This document shows, piece by piece, positions 1 to 6,253 of a stretch of 10,072 bases of DNA (its first letter is position 1; each line of letters begins with the position of its first letter). The position numbers were made by a program, and so were the translations under genes. The DNA comes from Synechococcales cyanobacterium PMM_0073. Its GTDB lineage: Bacteria; Cyanobacteriota; Cyanobacteriia; Elainellales; Elainellaceae. Location: NCBI GenBank assembly GCA_949127695.1, contig CASBQH010000178.1, positions 1 to 10,072 on the forward strand, given 5' to 3'. The notes beneath the pieces were generated by a model. That model made no database searches and was not told the DNA's origin. It saw only the letters and a list, made by a program, of their open reading frames with translations.

Positions 1-289
1 AGATAAAGCTATTAGCAATGCCGCTACAAGCCTCTGCTTCCATTTGCTGATTTTGGATCTGAGCTGGAATCACAAAACAGATCTCAATTGCCTGCCGGAA
101 CGGAATTTCAGCAGAGCATTCCTCCAAATAAATCATTAGATCTGGATCAATATCTCGGCGCTTAAAAGGAGCTGGATCCCATTCATTAAAAATATCTGCA
201 TAGTCAGTCAGCCTGACCTCAATCATGTAGCAACCCGTTGATTGATCAATGCTGTAGATCTGGCTAAACAGTCTGTCCGTTTTCTGCAT
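1..289 (-). CDS. Conserved hypothetical protein, N-terminal part (runs off left edge)
   Basis: An open frame of 96 codons runs on the minus strand from an ATG at 289 to the window edge, with no stop. The start is fixed by an in-frame TAG at 326-328 and by AGGA just upstream of the ATG, which is close for a ribosome binding site. The product begins MQKTDRLFSQIYSIDQ and carries a polar, acidic stretch with the pattern FNEWDPAPFKRRDIDPDL followed by YLEECSAEIPFR at about residues 35-65. I recall this WDPAPFKRRDxDPDL...LEECS pattern from uncharacterised cyanobacterial proteins, but I cannot name a function. No signal peptide or membrane segment is visible in the part present. A possible terminator of the upstream glutaminase gene lies about 9 bases before the start, so the gene may have its own promoter inside or before that structure. 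Coding is well supported by composition; the function is unknown. Confidence 0.75.
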   Translation of the reverse strand, partial: MQKTDRLFSQIYSIDQSTGCYMIEVRLTDYADIFNEWDPAPFKRRDIDPDLMIYLEECSAEIPFRQAIEICFVIPAQIQNQQMEAEACSGIANSFI

Positions 290-297
290 TCCTGACC

Positions 298-314
298 AAA
301 AAGCCGCTGGCTTT
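298..314 (-). terminator. Candidate intrinsic terminator after glsA
   Basis: Read on the minus strand, the sequence AAAGCC-AGC-GGCTTT forms a 6-bp stem with a 3-base loop, and the run TTTTT overlaps its 3' arm. It lies about 90 bases past the glutaminase stop codon and ends only 9 bases before the start of the next gene. The stem is short and the T run is partly inside it, so termination may be weak. Confidence 0.4.
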
Positions 315-402
315 GAAGTAAACCACTAAGCCCAATGTATCAGGAAGACTGGCCGATTGATTTGAACCGCCTCGGCCACCTGTTCGGGCTTGGCGCTTGA
401 GA

Positions 403-1404
403 TTAATCTACGGGCTGCGAGGCAAACAGATTCAGCCCCAGCTGCTCAGACAAAAAGCGAGCGGCGAGCTGGCCTTTGATACTGTTGCCCGCTGCATCTA
501 GCGGCGGAGCAAACGTGCCCAAGCCGCCTTTACCGGGCGAGACGGTCGCCAAGCCGCCGCTGACGCCGCTTTTACCGGGTAGCCCTGTTTCGTAGAGCCA
601 GTCGCCAGAATTTTCGTAGAGTCCGGCTGTCACCATCACCGCCAGCACATGCTGACAGTGAATTGGATCAATAATTCGGTCTTTGGTAATTGGATTGACA
701 CCGCCGTTGGCCAGGGTAGCCGACATCACCGCTAGGTCTTTGGCGGTAACGTTTAAGGCGCATTGCTTGGTATAGATATCGGTTGCTTCCACCGGATCAA
801 AAAAGATTCGCTCGTAGGCTTGCAGCAGTTTGGCGATGCCCGTATTGCACTGGTTGGTGGCTGCCTCAGACTGATAGACCCGCTCGTTTAAGCTCAGCTC
901 TCGCCCCGCGAATCGGGACAGGCTCTGCTGAATAAACTGCCATTTGTCAGCGGCGGTATCGCCCGGAGCCAGACTGGTTGCCGCAATCGCGCCAGCGTTC
1001 ACCATTGGATTACTGGTGCCTTGATTAATTCGCTCTAGCGCAATCACCGAGTTGAACGGTAGCCCAGTGCTATTGACGCCTAGCTGATCGCGCGCCTGAT
1101 CTTCGCCGATGGCATGGCAGATTAGCGCAAACACGAACGGCTTAGAGACGCTTTGGATCGAGAACTCATAGTCAATATCTCCGGCAGCATGAACAGCGCC
1201 ATTTGCCCCGACCATACAGATCCCAAATAGATGACTTGGCACCTCAGCCAGCGCCGGGATATAGTCTGCGACTTTCCCGTCCTCTACTGTCTTAAATTGG
1301 TCATAGGCTCGCTGCACCAGATCCTTGACCCGATCTGATTCAGGCAGATGTCCAGTTGAGATTGCCGAGCTGCCGAGGCTGCGGTTTGGCAAGTTTGTGG
1401 TCAT
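403..1404 (-). CDS. glsA: Glutaminase (GlsA family, serine-dependent)
   Basis: The product is a 333-residue glutaminase that hydrolyses L-glutamine to glutamate and ammonia in the cytoplasm. The family has a beta-lactamase-like fold with a catalytic Ser-x-x-Lys. Here this is S85-V-S-K88 within FSIQSVSKPF. Other family blocks are NPMVNAGAI (residues 132-140), YQSEAATNQCN (177-187) and GLPGKSGVSGG (274-284). The length fits the usual 300-330 residues. The same frame is open upstream to a TTG at 1560, but those 52 extra residues do not look like glutaminase, and the first ATG, at 1404, gives the expected N-terminus; there is no clear Shine-Dalgarno there. The gene follows nhaC in the same direction with 168 bases between them (12 if the longer form were used), so the two may be co-transcribed. 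Together they could link ammonia release from glutamine to cation/proton exchange, which is inference. The family assignment is firm. Confidence 0.95.
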   Translation of the reverse strand: MTTNLPNRSLGSSAISTGHLPESDRVKDLVQRAYDQFKTVEDGKVADYIPALAEVPSHLFGICMVGANGAVHAAGDIDYEFSIQSVSKPFVFALICHAIGEDQARDQLGVNSTGLPFNSVIALERINQGTSNPMVNAGAIAATSLAPGDTAADKWQFIQQSLSRFAGRELSLNERVYQSEAATNQCNTGIAKLLQAYERIFFDPVEATDIYTKQCALNVTAKDLAVMSATLANGGVNPITKDRIIDPIHCQHVLAVMVTAGLYENSGDWLYETGLPGKSGVSGGLATVSPGKGGLGTFAPPLDAAGNSIKGQLAARFLSEQLGLNLFASQPVD

Positions 1405-1572
1405 GAGTTGTAGATGCTCTGTGGGACTAGACAGCGACGCTCCGCCGAGCGGCCAGAGCCGCCAAGAGCAGATTGAGAACAGATGAATCCCCAAGTCAGG
1501 TGAACGGTCGAACGAATCAGCAGCAGAATCATCCCGTATCTCTCCAAATTGTATAAGCAACCTGATCTTTAC

Positions 1573-3063
1573 TTAGTTAATTTTTGAGGTGAGTTCTGAG
1601 CCGGCAGCAACAGGCAGTCGCTCAATTTTGAAGCCGGTAATCCCGTAAAGCAGCGATAGAATGGGGCTGGCAATGTTAAAAATACAGAACGGCAGATAGA
1701 GAAAAGTCGAGATGCCCAGCGTAGCTGCCATATAGGCTCCGCAAGAGTTCCAGGGCACCAAGGGCGAAGTCACCGTGCCCGCATCTGCCGCCACCCGCGA
1801 TAGATTTTGGGGTTGGAGGCCGCGCTTTTGAAACTCGACGCGAAAGATCCGCGCAGGCAGCACCAGCGCAATATATTGATCGCCCGCCACAATATTTAAG
1901 CCAACGCCAGTCGCGACAATGGTGGCGAACAACAGCCCGGTTGTATGGGCGCGCAGCAGCAGCGGGTTAATCAGCTTAGCCAACATGCCAAATTCTTCCA
2001 TTAGCGTCCCAAAGGTGACTGCGCCAATGATGATCCAGAGCGTTAGCAACATGCTGTCCATGCCGCCGCGCGACAGCAGCTGATCGATTTCTAGGATGCC
2101 TGAATTTTCCTGATAGCCGTTGGCCATCGCCATCCAGATGCCTTTGACAAAGACCAGAGGCTGCGCCAGCGCTGGATCGTTGACAAAGCGGGTGACGGCC
2201 TGGGGCTGGAGAATCACTGCCATGACGCCGCCCATTAAGGCCGCACTCATGATGGCCAGCGAGGGCGGAAATTTGCGAATTGATAAAAACACCAAGAAGG
2301 CCAGCGGAATCAAATTGAGCGGAGTAATCCAAAATAGCTGATCGAGCTTGGAGAGTTCGACTGCCGTTTCAACATTGCTCACCACCTCGGTTCGCAGACC
2401 CAGCACCAAAAAGACAATCATTGCCAAAATAAACGACGGCACTGATGTCCAGAGCTGAGCGCGAATATGTGAATAAATATCAGCTCCGGCTAGCTGAGCG
2501 CTCAAGAGCGTCGTTTCAGAGAGCGGCGAAGTCTTGTCGCCAAAGTAGGAGCCGGAAATCACCGCGCCAGCCGTGATCACCGGGGAAACGCCAACCAGCG
2601 AGGCAATCCCCACCAGGCCGACGCCAATCGTGCCCGCTGTCGTCCAAGAGCTGCCAATCCCGACCGAAATCACCGCGCAGATCAGCGCAGCGGCTGGATA
2701 GAACCAGTTGGGCTGGAGCAGCTGAATTCCATAGTGAACCAGCGTTGGAATTGTGCCAGACATATTCCAAGTGCCAATCAGCGCCCCGACGGAGAGCAGA
2801 ATAAAAATGGCGCTGACAATTGAGGCAACGGCTCTGCCGCCAGAGGCCGAAATTTCAGACCAGGGATGTCCATTTTTAAGAATAACTAAAGCCGCCACCA
2901 TCGTGCTTAAAATCAGCGCGACTTGGGTGGGGCCAGTAATAGCATCAAGCCCAAATAAATAAACTGATCCCGCAATGAGGACAATCAGCGTCACCAGCGG
3001 GATCAGTACATCTAAGAGCGACGGTTCTTTAACAGGGCGGACAGGGCGAGGCAGATCAGCCAT
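1573..3063 (-). CDS. nhaC: Na+/H+ antiporter, NhaC family
   Basis: This is a 496-residue, very hydrophobic inner-membrane protein with about 11-12 predicted transmembrane segments. It matches the NhaC branch of the IT superfamily, which exchanges Na+ for H+; some relatives exchange organic acids (MleN, malate/lactate). Characteristic blocks are TWNMSGTIPTLVHYG (residues 98-112), GSSWTTAGTIG (137-147), SGSYFGDKTSPLSETT (170-185), GLNIVAGDQYIA (388-399) and SPLVPWNSCGAY (433-444). The ATG at 3063 is preceded by AAGGGA at a spacing of five bases, a good ribosome binding site. A perfect 16-bp inverted repeat ends a few bases upstream of that site, inside the probable leader. The downstream gene is a glutaminase in the same direction. 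Substrate is inferred from family only; NhaC members with a metabolic neighbour may carry something other than Na+ alone. No truncation or frameshift is seen. Confidence 0.93.
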   Translation of the reverse strand: MADLPRPVRPVKEPSLLDVLIPLVTLIVLIAGSVYLFGLDAITGPTQVALILSTMVAALVILKNGHPWSEISASGGRAVASIVSAIFILLSVGALIGTWNMSGTIPTLVHYGIQLLQPNWFYPAAALICAVISVGIGSSWTTAGTIGVGLVGIASLVGVSPVITAGAVISGSYFGDKTSPLSETTLLSAQLAGADIYSHIRAQLWTSVPSFILAMIVFLVLGLRTEVVSNVETAVELSKLDQLFWITPLNLIPLAFLVFLSIRKFPPSLAIMSAALMGGVMAVILQPQAVTRFVNDPALAQPLVFVKGIWMAMANGYQENSGILEIDQLLSRGGMDSMLLTLWIIIGAVTFGTLMEEFGMLAKLINPLLLRAHTTGLLFATIVATGVGLNIVAGDQYIALVLPARIFRVEFQKRGLQPQNLSRVAADAGTVTSPLVPWNSCGAYMAATLGISTFLYLPFCIFNIASPILSLLYGITGFKIERLPVAAGSELTSKIN

Positions 3064-3077
3064 GGTTATCCCTTAGA

Positions 3078-3134
3078 TTGAAATGATCTTGAGTCCGAAC
3101 GCTTCAAGCAGCATTGGGCTCAAGATCATTTCAA
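3078..3134 (-). promoter_or_regulatory. Perfect 16-bp inverted repeat in the nhaC leader
   Basis: The arms ttgaaatgatcttgag (3078-3093) and ctcaagatcatttcaa (3119-3134) are exact reverse complements, separated by 25 bases. On the minus-strand transcript the structure ends 3 bases before the AAGGGA ribosome binding site of nhaC. The stem is not GC-rich and no T run follows, so it is not a typical terminator. It could be a leader RNA structure controlling ribosome access or mRNA stability, or a site for a dimeric regulator. The pairing is directly visible; the role is inferred. Confidence 0.6.
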
Positions 3135-3156
3135 CCCTACCGCCTGTCTAATACTG

Positions 3157-3190
3157 TTTGCCTGAAACTATTTGAATAGTACCAGGCAAA
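3157..3190. repeat. 34-bp imperfect palindrome between the secreted-protein gene and nhaC
   Basis: tttgcctg (3157-3164) pairs with caggcaaa (3183-3190), and the inner actatt (3167-3172) pairs with aatagt (3175-3180) around a 2-base centre, with two mismatches between the two stems. It begins 40 bases past the stop codon of the upstream secreted-protein gene. No T run follows on either strand, so it would be a poor Rho-independent terminator, though it could protect a 3' end or be a protein site. Confidence 0.45.
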
Positions 3191-3230
3191 ATTGACCGTC
3201 ATCTTCTAGCTTTTGCTCAATAAAGTTAAG

Positions 3231-3869
3231 TTAACGCACCCTCACCACATCAGAAACAACGTTATTGGTAATCACCACTTCGACCGTCGAACTATCGCTC
3301 GGACGATTCCAGCGCTCGATGACGCGCGTATCGGTATGCTCCATTGTTTGGTCGAAGAAAAAGTTATTTTGCGACATCCAATCTCTAGAGCGAGCGCCGC
3401 TGACGCCAATTAAATCTTGCCGCAGCTGGGAAAACCAGTCAGTTGTGCCAGAGCCGCCAGAGCCACCGCCGGAGCCGCCAGAACTGGTTGACGTACCGCA
3501 GACGCCGCGCGCCCAGCCCCATTCTTCCACGCCAACCGAGACTTCCGAACCGCGCCGCACGTCTCCTTTAGAAATATCCACCAGCGTTACGGCTGTGGCG
3601 GCTTGAAAGCTGCCTCGATAGACGGGCTGCCCCAGCGAATTGGTGGAAGAAAAGGTGAGTGGCGTGACTTGCGGCGGCTGTCCCGACTGCTCCCAGCGAA
3701 TCTGGGTAAACAGACCGTTCAAAAAGGTGGCTGAGAAAGTTCTGCCGTTTTTCATCCGGCCATTGCAGGTAAACTGCTGAGCGGCTTGCGCGGGAGCCAG
3801 CGCTAGAAATAGACTGAGGCTCGAAATTCCAATTACAACTGCGGGTTTAACAAACTTGAAATATTCCAC
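3231..3869 (-). CDS. Secreted two-domain protein of unknown function
   Basis: The 212-residue product starts with a clear Sec signal peptide: a short basic start (K5, K8), a hydrophobic core at residues 10-25, and a likely cleavage site after APAQAA near residue 30. The mature protein has two parts. Residues 31-125 form a probable beta-rich domain with two cysteines, C35 and C124, one at each end, which could form a disulphide outside the cytoplasm. A linker of Gly and Ser (127-141) joins it to residues 143-212, with the pattern DWFSQLRQDLIGVSGARSRDW and a beta-like C-terminus ending VSDVVRVR. I do not recognise either domain and assign no function. The start codon is GTG; no upstream alternative exists because TAG lies five codons before it, and the next Met (residue 39) would remove the signal peptide. 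No Shine-Dalgarno is visible because three 16-bp tandem repeats end three bases before the start. The protein is probably periplasmic or exported. Confidence 0.85.
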   Translation of the reverse strand: MEYFKFVKPAVVIGISSLSLFLALAPAQAAQQFTCNGRMKNGRTFSATFLNGLFTQIRWEQSGQPPQVTPLTFSSTNSLGQPVYRGSFQAATAVTLVDISKGDVRRGSEVSVGVEEWGWARGVCGTSTSSGGSGGGSGGSGTTDWFSQLRQDLIGVSGARSRDWMSQNNFFFDQTMEHTDTRVIERWNRPSDSSTVEVVITNNVVSDVVRVR

Positions 3870-3872
3870 TGT

Positions 3873-3920
3873 ATTTTGGTTTAACTAGATTTTGGTTTGA
3901 CTAGATTTTGGTTTGACTAG
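3873..3920. repeat. Three tandem 16-bp repeats directly upstream of a start codon
   Basis: Copies attttggtttaactag (3873-3888), attttggtttgactag (3889-3904) and attttggtttgactag (3905-3920) lie head to tail; the first differs at one base. A degraded related stretch with gtttgact follows at about 3924-3934. The array ends three bases from the GTG start of the secreted-protein gene, so it occupies the place of its leader and ribosome binding site. It could be an operator array or simply a slippage-generated repeat. Confidence 0.85.
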
Positions 3921-3942
3921 AGTTGTTTGACTTGACATCGGC

Positions 3943-3992
3943 AAAACCCGCCTGAAGCCTCCGATTCGAGTCCGAATCTGGGAGCAGGCGGG
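3943..3992 (-). terminator. Rho-independent terminator of the response regulator/PPC unit
   Basis: The outer arms cccgcctg (3947-3954) and caggcggg (3985-3992) pair perfectly, and an inner stem pairs ctccgattcg with cgaatc and ggag (3959-3968 with 3973-3984, a two-base bulge). On the minus strand the GC-rich 3' arm is followed at once by TTTT (3943-3946). It lies 44 bases after the stop codon of the PPC-like gene. This is the clearest terminator in the window. Confidence 0.75.
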
Positions 3993-4036
3993 CTTCATAA
4001 ACGGCTAGAGGAAACGCCGCCCAGATCAAAGGGGCG

Positions 4037-4498
4037 CTATATTCTCACCATATCCATGAAGTAGCGACCTCGGTCATTACTCTGAGTCGAAATTTGCAGG
4101 CGATAGGTTCCAGGATTTAGGGTTCTGGTAATGGCTCCAATCTCGGTCGGATTCACCGTCGAGTTGGTGACCTGTCTCAAGGTTCGGTCATCTAGCAAGC
4201 TAATCGTCATCCGGCGGTTGTTAGAGTTGGGTCTATTAAACTCATTGCCCAGGTAAATTCTCAGCCGCCTTCTGTTGGTCAGCTCAAACCTAAACACATC
4301 GTCAAAGCCGCGTCTGACGCTGCCAGAGCTGGTAAAAACTCGGTCAAATCGCCCAATATCTAGCCGCGACCGGGTGCCGAAGCTGGAGGTGGATTGCAGA
4401 GCACTGCGCTCTAGGCCACTGGACAGTAAGGTTCTGCTCTGGGTAGAGGCAGAATAGCTCGACTTTGAGCTGAGAGTAGCAGCCTTGGACTCGATCAT
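4037..4498 (-). CDS. Small PPC-like (pre-peptidase C-terminal-like) domain protein
   Basis: The product is 153 residues from the Met at 4498. An ATG at 4504 gives two more residues, but GAGG lies only 3 bases from it and 9 bases from the second ATG, so 4498 is the better start. The first 45 residues are rich in Ser, Thr and Arg and look disordered; there is no signal peptide. Residues 50-153 resemble a beta-sandwich of the PPC type: a strand DVFRFELTNRRRLRIYLG, a middle strand with MTISLLDD, and near the end LNPGTYRLQIST followed by RGRYFMDMVRI. In that family the GTYxLxI strand and a final short strand are typical, and the domain usually accompanies secreted peptidases. Here it stands alone. 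The gene follows the response regulator by about 50 bases and ends at a strong terminator, so the two probably form one transcript. PPC assignment is by pattern only and moderately sure; export would need a non-classical or Type I route, which is not shown. Confidence 0.75.
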   Translation of the reverse strand: MIESKAATLSSKSSYSASTQSRTLLSSGLERSALQSTSSFGTRSRLDIGRFDRVFTSSGSVRRGFDDVFRFELTNRRRLRIYLGNEFNRPNSNNRRMTISLLDDRTLRQVTNSTVNPTEIGAITRTLNPGTYRLQISTQSNDRGRYFMDMVRI

Positions 4499-4548
4499 GA
4501 ACATTTACCTCAAAAATTGCGAAAATGAATTGAACAGAGGAGCCGCCG

Positions 4549-4938
4549 CTACCTGCCGCCGTGACTCCATCCCAGCAAGCGAGAAACCTGCATAGGCAGC
4601 TCAGAGGGCGTAAAGGGCTTGGTGATGGCTCCGGCAAACCCCAGTTGATGTAGCTGCGCTATTGTAAACCAATTGGCTCTCGCAGTGATCAGAACAATCG
4701 GGATGGACTGCAAGATAGAGTGCTGCTTGAGCTGCTCTACGAAGATGAGCGCATCTGACTCTGAAGTAGAAGCATCTAGCAGAATGGCGTCGGGACGAGC
4801 CAGGATACAGAGATTGATCCCTTCTTGAATTGAGGCAGATAGCGTCACTCGCCATCCGCCCAACTCGCTCAAGCAGATTCGCAGCACTTCACGAAGACTG
4901 GCCTCCTGCTCAATCAACAGGATCGACTTATTGGACAT
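4549..4938 (-). CDS. Single-domain response regulator (receiver domain only, altered acidic site)
   Basis: The 129-residue product is one CheY-like receiver domain with no output domain. The beta1 strand ILLIEQEASLREVL (residues 6-19) aligns with the common ILLVDDEPSLREVL; the usual Asp-Asp pair that binds Mg2+ is therefore Glu10-Gln11. The phosphoacceptor position is Asp55 in DAILLDAS, the conserved Thr is T86 in IVLITARA, and the conserved Lys is K107 in AITKPF. The loop after Asp55, usually MMPxMDG, is STSESDA. Stand-alone receivers ending with KPFxPxxLxxQ...LLGW are common in cyanobacteria, where they often work with hybrid kinases. No kinase gene is nearby. The ATG at 4938 has AGG about seven bases upstream. 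The gene probably shares a transcript with the PPC-like gene downstream. The family is certain; whether this copy is still phosphorylated is doubtful. Confidence 0.93.
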   Translation of the reverse strand: MSNKSILLIEQEASLREVLRICLSELGGWRVTLSASIQEGINLCILARPDAILLDASTSESDALIFVEQLKQHSILQSIPIVLITARANWFTIAQLHQLGFAGAITKPFTPSELPMQVSRLLGWSHGGR

Positions 4939-4943
4939 GAATA

Positions 4944-4961
4944 ACCTGCCGCTAGGGAGGT
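4944..4961 (-). promoter_or_regulatory. Short hairpin covering the response-regulator ribosome binding site
   Basis: On the minus-strand RNA, ACCT pairs with AGGT and CC with GG around a TAGC loop, with one C-C mismatch. The AGG inside the 3' arm is the only Shine-Dalgarno-like sequence for the ATG at 4938. The hairpin could reduce translation. It is short, so this is only a suggestion. Confidence 0.3.
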
Positions 4962-4962
4962 A

Positions 4963-5033
4963 ACAGCCTGGATCGGGGAATCGGGTTGAGAAACATTGAG
5001 GGGCTATATGGGCAATCTATCTCAACAGGCTGT
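4963..5033 (-). promoter_or_regulatory. Long-range inverted repeat in the response-regulator leader
   Basis: acagcctg (4963-4970) is the exact complement of caggctgt (5026-5033), and ttgag (4986-4990) pairs with ctcaa (5021-5025) on the same right arm, giving an 8-bp plus 5-bp stem with a one-sided 15-base bulge. It lies 25-95 bases upstream of the start codon and may fold in the mRNA leader. The gene-free stretch 4939-5223 holds this, the short hairpin next to the start, the 11-bp repeats at 5076-5110, and otherwise nothing I can name. Confidence 0.35.
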
Positions 5034-5075
5034 GCAGATGGCGAATGCAGTCTAGCCAAGTCAGAGCTGGTTTTT

Positions 5076-5110
5076 CTAAGGTGGGGGTCTAAGGTGGGTC
5101 TAAGGTGGGT
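5076..5110. repeat. Three tandem 11-bp repeats upstream of the response regulator
   Basis: ctaaggtggg(gg)t occurs three times head to tail: 5076-5088 (with two extra G), 5089-5099 and 5100-5110. The exact unit is ctaaggtgggt. The spacing of 11 bp is about one helical turn, so repeated copies would face the same side of DNA. The array is about 140 bases upstream of the response-regulator start and about 115 bases past the YihY-family stop. It may be a regulator-binding array or simple slippage. Confidence 0.75.
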
Positions 5111-5223
5111 CAAAGCTGTGGTTTAATCTAGCTTGTCTTCTAGAGTAAATCAAGAAAATATGAAACTGATAGGAACCAAGATCATGCATGGATTGGGCTA
5201 AAATCCCAAAAATCATCCAGCGA

Positions 5224-6171
5224 TCAAGCGGTGGGGGGATGTGAGTGCAGCTCTGAGTCTTGGCGACGACGACTGCCAAACAGATGGGCGTAGACATAGG
5301 AAAAGACGCAGCCCAGCAGAAAAACCTGGCAGGTGAGAAAGATCCAGAGCATGAGAATCATCACGCTGCCAATCACGCCATAGGACAGAAAATGGCTGCC
5401 GAGTGAAATGACGCTGTTGCTCACCAGCTGCTGCAAGCCTACCAGCAAGGTCGCCGTTAGCAGCGCCCCCAGCCAGACATCTCCCCAGCTGACATAGACC
5501 ATGGGCAAAATTTTGAACAGCACGCAGGCGACCAGCGCCAAAATGAAAAACGACGAGCTGGCCTGAAGTCCCTTGGTCAGCTGGAGTTCGTCTACTTGAA
5601 TGAAGGCAAAAGTCTCTTGAAAGGTGCCGATCAGCTGCAAAATGGTTTTGATCGCAATGCTGGACACCAAAGAAGCCAGCAGCAGCAGCGCAATTCCTAG
5701 CACCAGCATGAAGGCAAACAGCCGATTGGCCAGAAAGAACAGCACCATCTTGGGCACAGAGCCGACTTCGGAGACGCGGCTGGGAGACTGCCAAATTTTG
5801 TTGACGGAAGCCCTGAGAATGGCAAAGACGGCGCTGGCGGTCCAGAGCAGCAGCCCGAAGCCGACAATTCCCGCCCCAACGCTATTTTCGTTGAGCGAGG
5901 TCAAGGTAGTCTGGATCAAATCATGCACTTCTGGCGGCAAAAACCGCTCTACTGCTTGTTGGATCGACTGGAACGCCTCGCTATCTGGGCCAATGAATGC
6001 CCCGATGACGCTCAAAATCACCAGCAAAATCGGAAACAGTGAAAACAGCGCAAAGTAGGCCAGCGAGGCTGCCATTCCAGGGCAGTTATCTTGATCCCAC
6101 TTGATACCGGTCTTGACCAGCAGCTGTGCTGGCTTGGATGGCAGGAGGGTAGACCGGATATATTGCATCAT
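5224..6171 (-). CDS. YihY/virulence factor BrkB family membrane protein
   Basis: The 315-residue product is an integral inner-membrane protein of the YihY (UPF0761, once annotated ribonuclease BN) family. The typical N-terminal block is seen: a cytoplasmic start, then NCPGMAASLAYFALFSLFP at residues 29-47 leading into the first membrane segment. I count about six hydrophobic segments: roughly 35-60, 98-120, 142-172, 207-228, 232-254 and 264-296. The segment LLLWTASAVFAILRASVNKIW (108-127) is another family hallmark. The C-terminus is polar and basic (RRRQDSELHSHPP). The molecular role of the family is not settled; it is not an RNase. Two adjacent ATG codons (6171, 6168) could serve as start, and no Shine-Dalgarno is clear. 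It lies 82 bases after the P-type ATPase gene in the same direction, so co-transcription is possible. The gap contains AT-rich sequence with TATACT and ATATAG but no convincing promoter. Confidence 0.93.
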   Translation of the reverse strand: MMQYIRSTLLPSKPAQLLVKTGIKWDQDNCPGMAASLAYFALFSLFPILLVILSVIGAFIGPDSEAFQSIQQAVERFLPPEVHDLIQTTLTSLNENSVGAGIVGFGLLLWTASAVFAILRASVNKIWQSPSRVSEVGSVPKMVLFFLANRLFAFMLVLGIALLLLASLVSSIAIKTILQLIGTFQETFAFIQVDELQLTKGLQASSSFFILALVACVLFKILPMVYVSWGDVWLGALLTATLLVGLQQLVSNSVISLGSHFLSYGVIGSVMILMLWIFLTCQVFLLGCVFSYVYAHLFGSRRRQDSELHSHPPTA

Positions 6172-6253
6172 AAGCGGTTGCAGAGTGCGGATTCTGGATT
6201 AGATCAAGCGGCTATCTCTATTCTCTATATGGTACAGAAATAGTATAGAAACC

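Noticed and set aside
335..400. Plus-strand 21-codon frame starting MYQEDWPIDL between glsA and the left-edge gene
   Set aside because: No ribosome binding site, no promoter and no known family; short frames like this are expected by chance.
1405..1560. Upstream extension of the glutaminase frame to a TTG at 1560
   Set aside because: The 52 added residues do not resemble a glutaminase N-terminus, the start would be TTG, and the ATG at 1404 gives the normal family length.
5193..5209. Small hairpin ttggg/cccaa after the YihY-family gene as a terminator
   Set aside because: Only five pairs, low GC and no T run on either strand.
5624..6058. Plus-strand 144-codon open frame inside the YihY-family gene
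   Set aside because: It is antisense to a firmly identified gene and its product has no domain or plausible composition.
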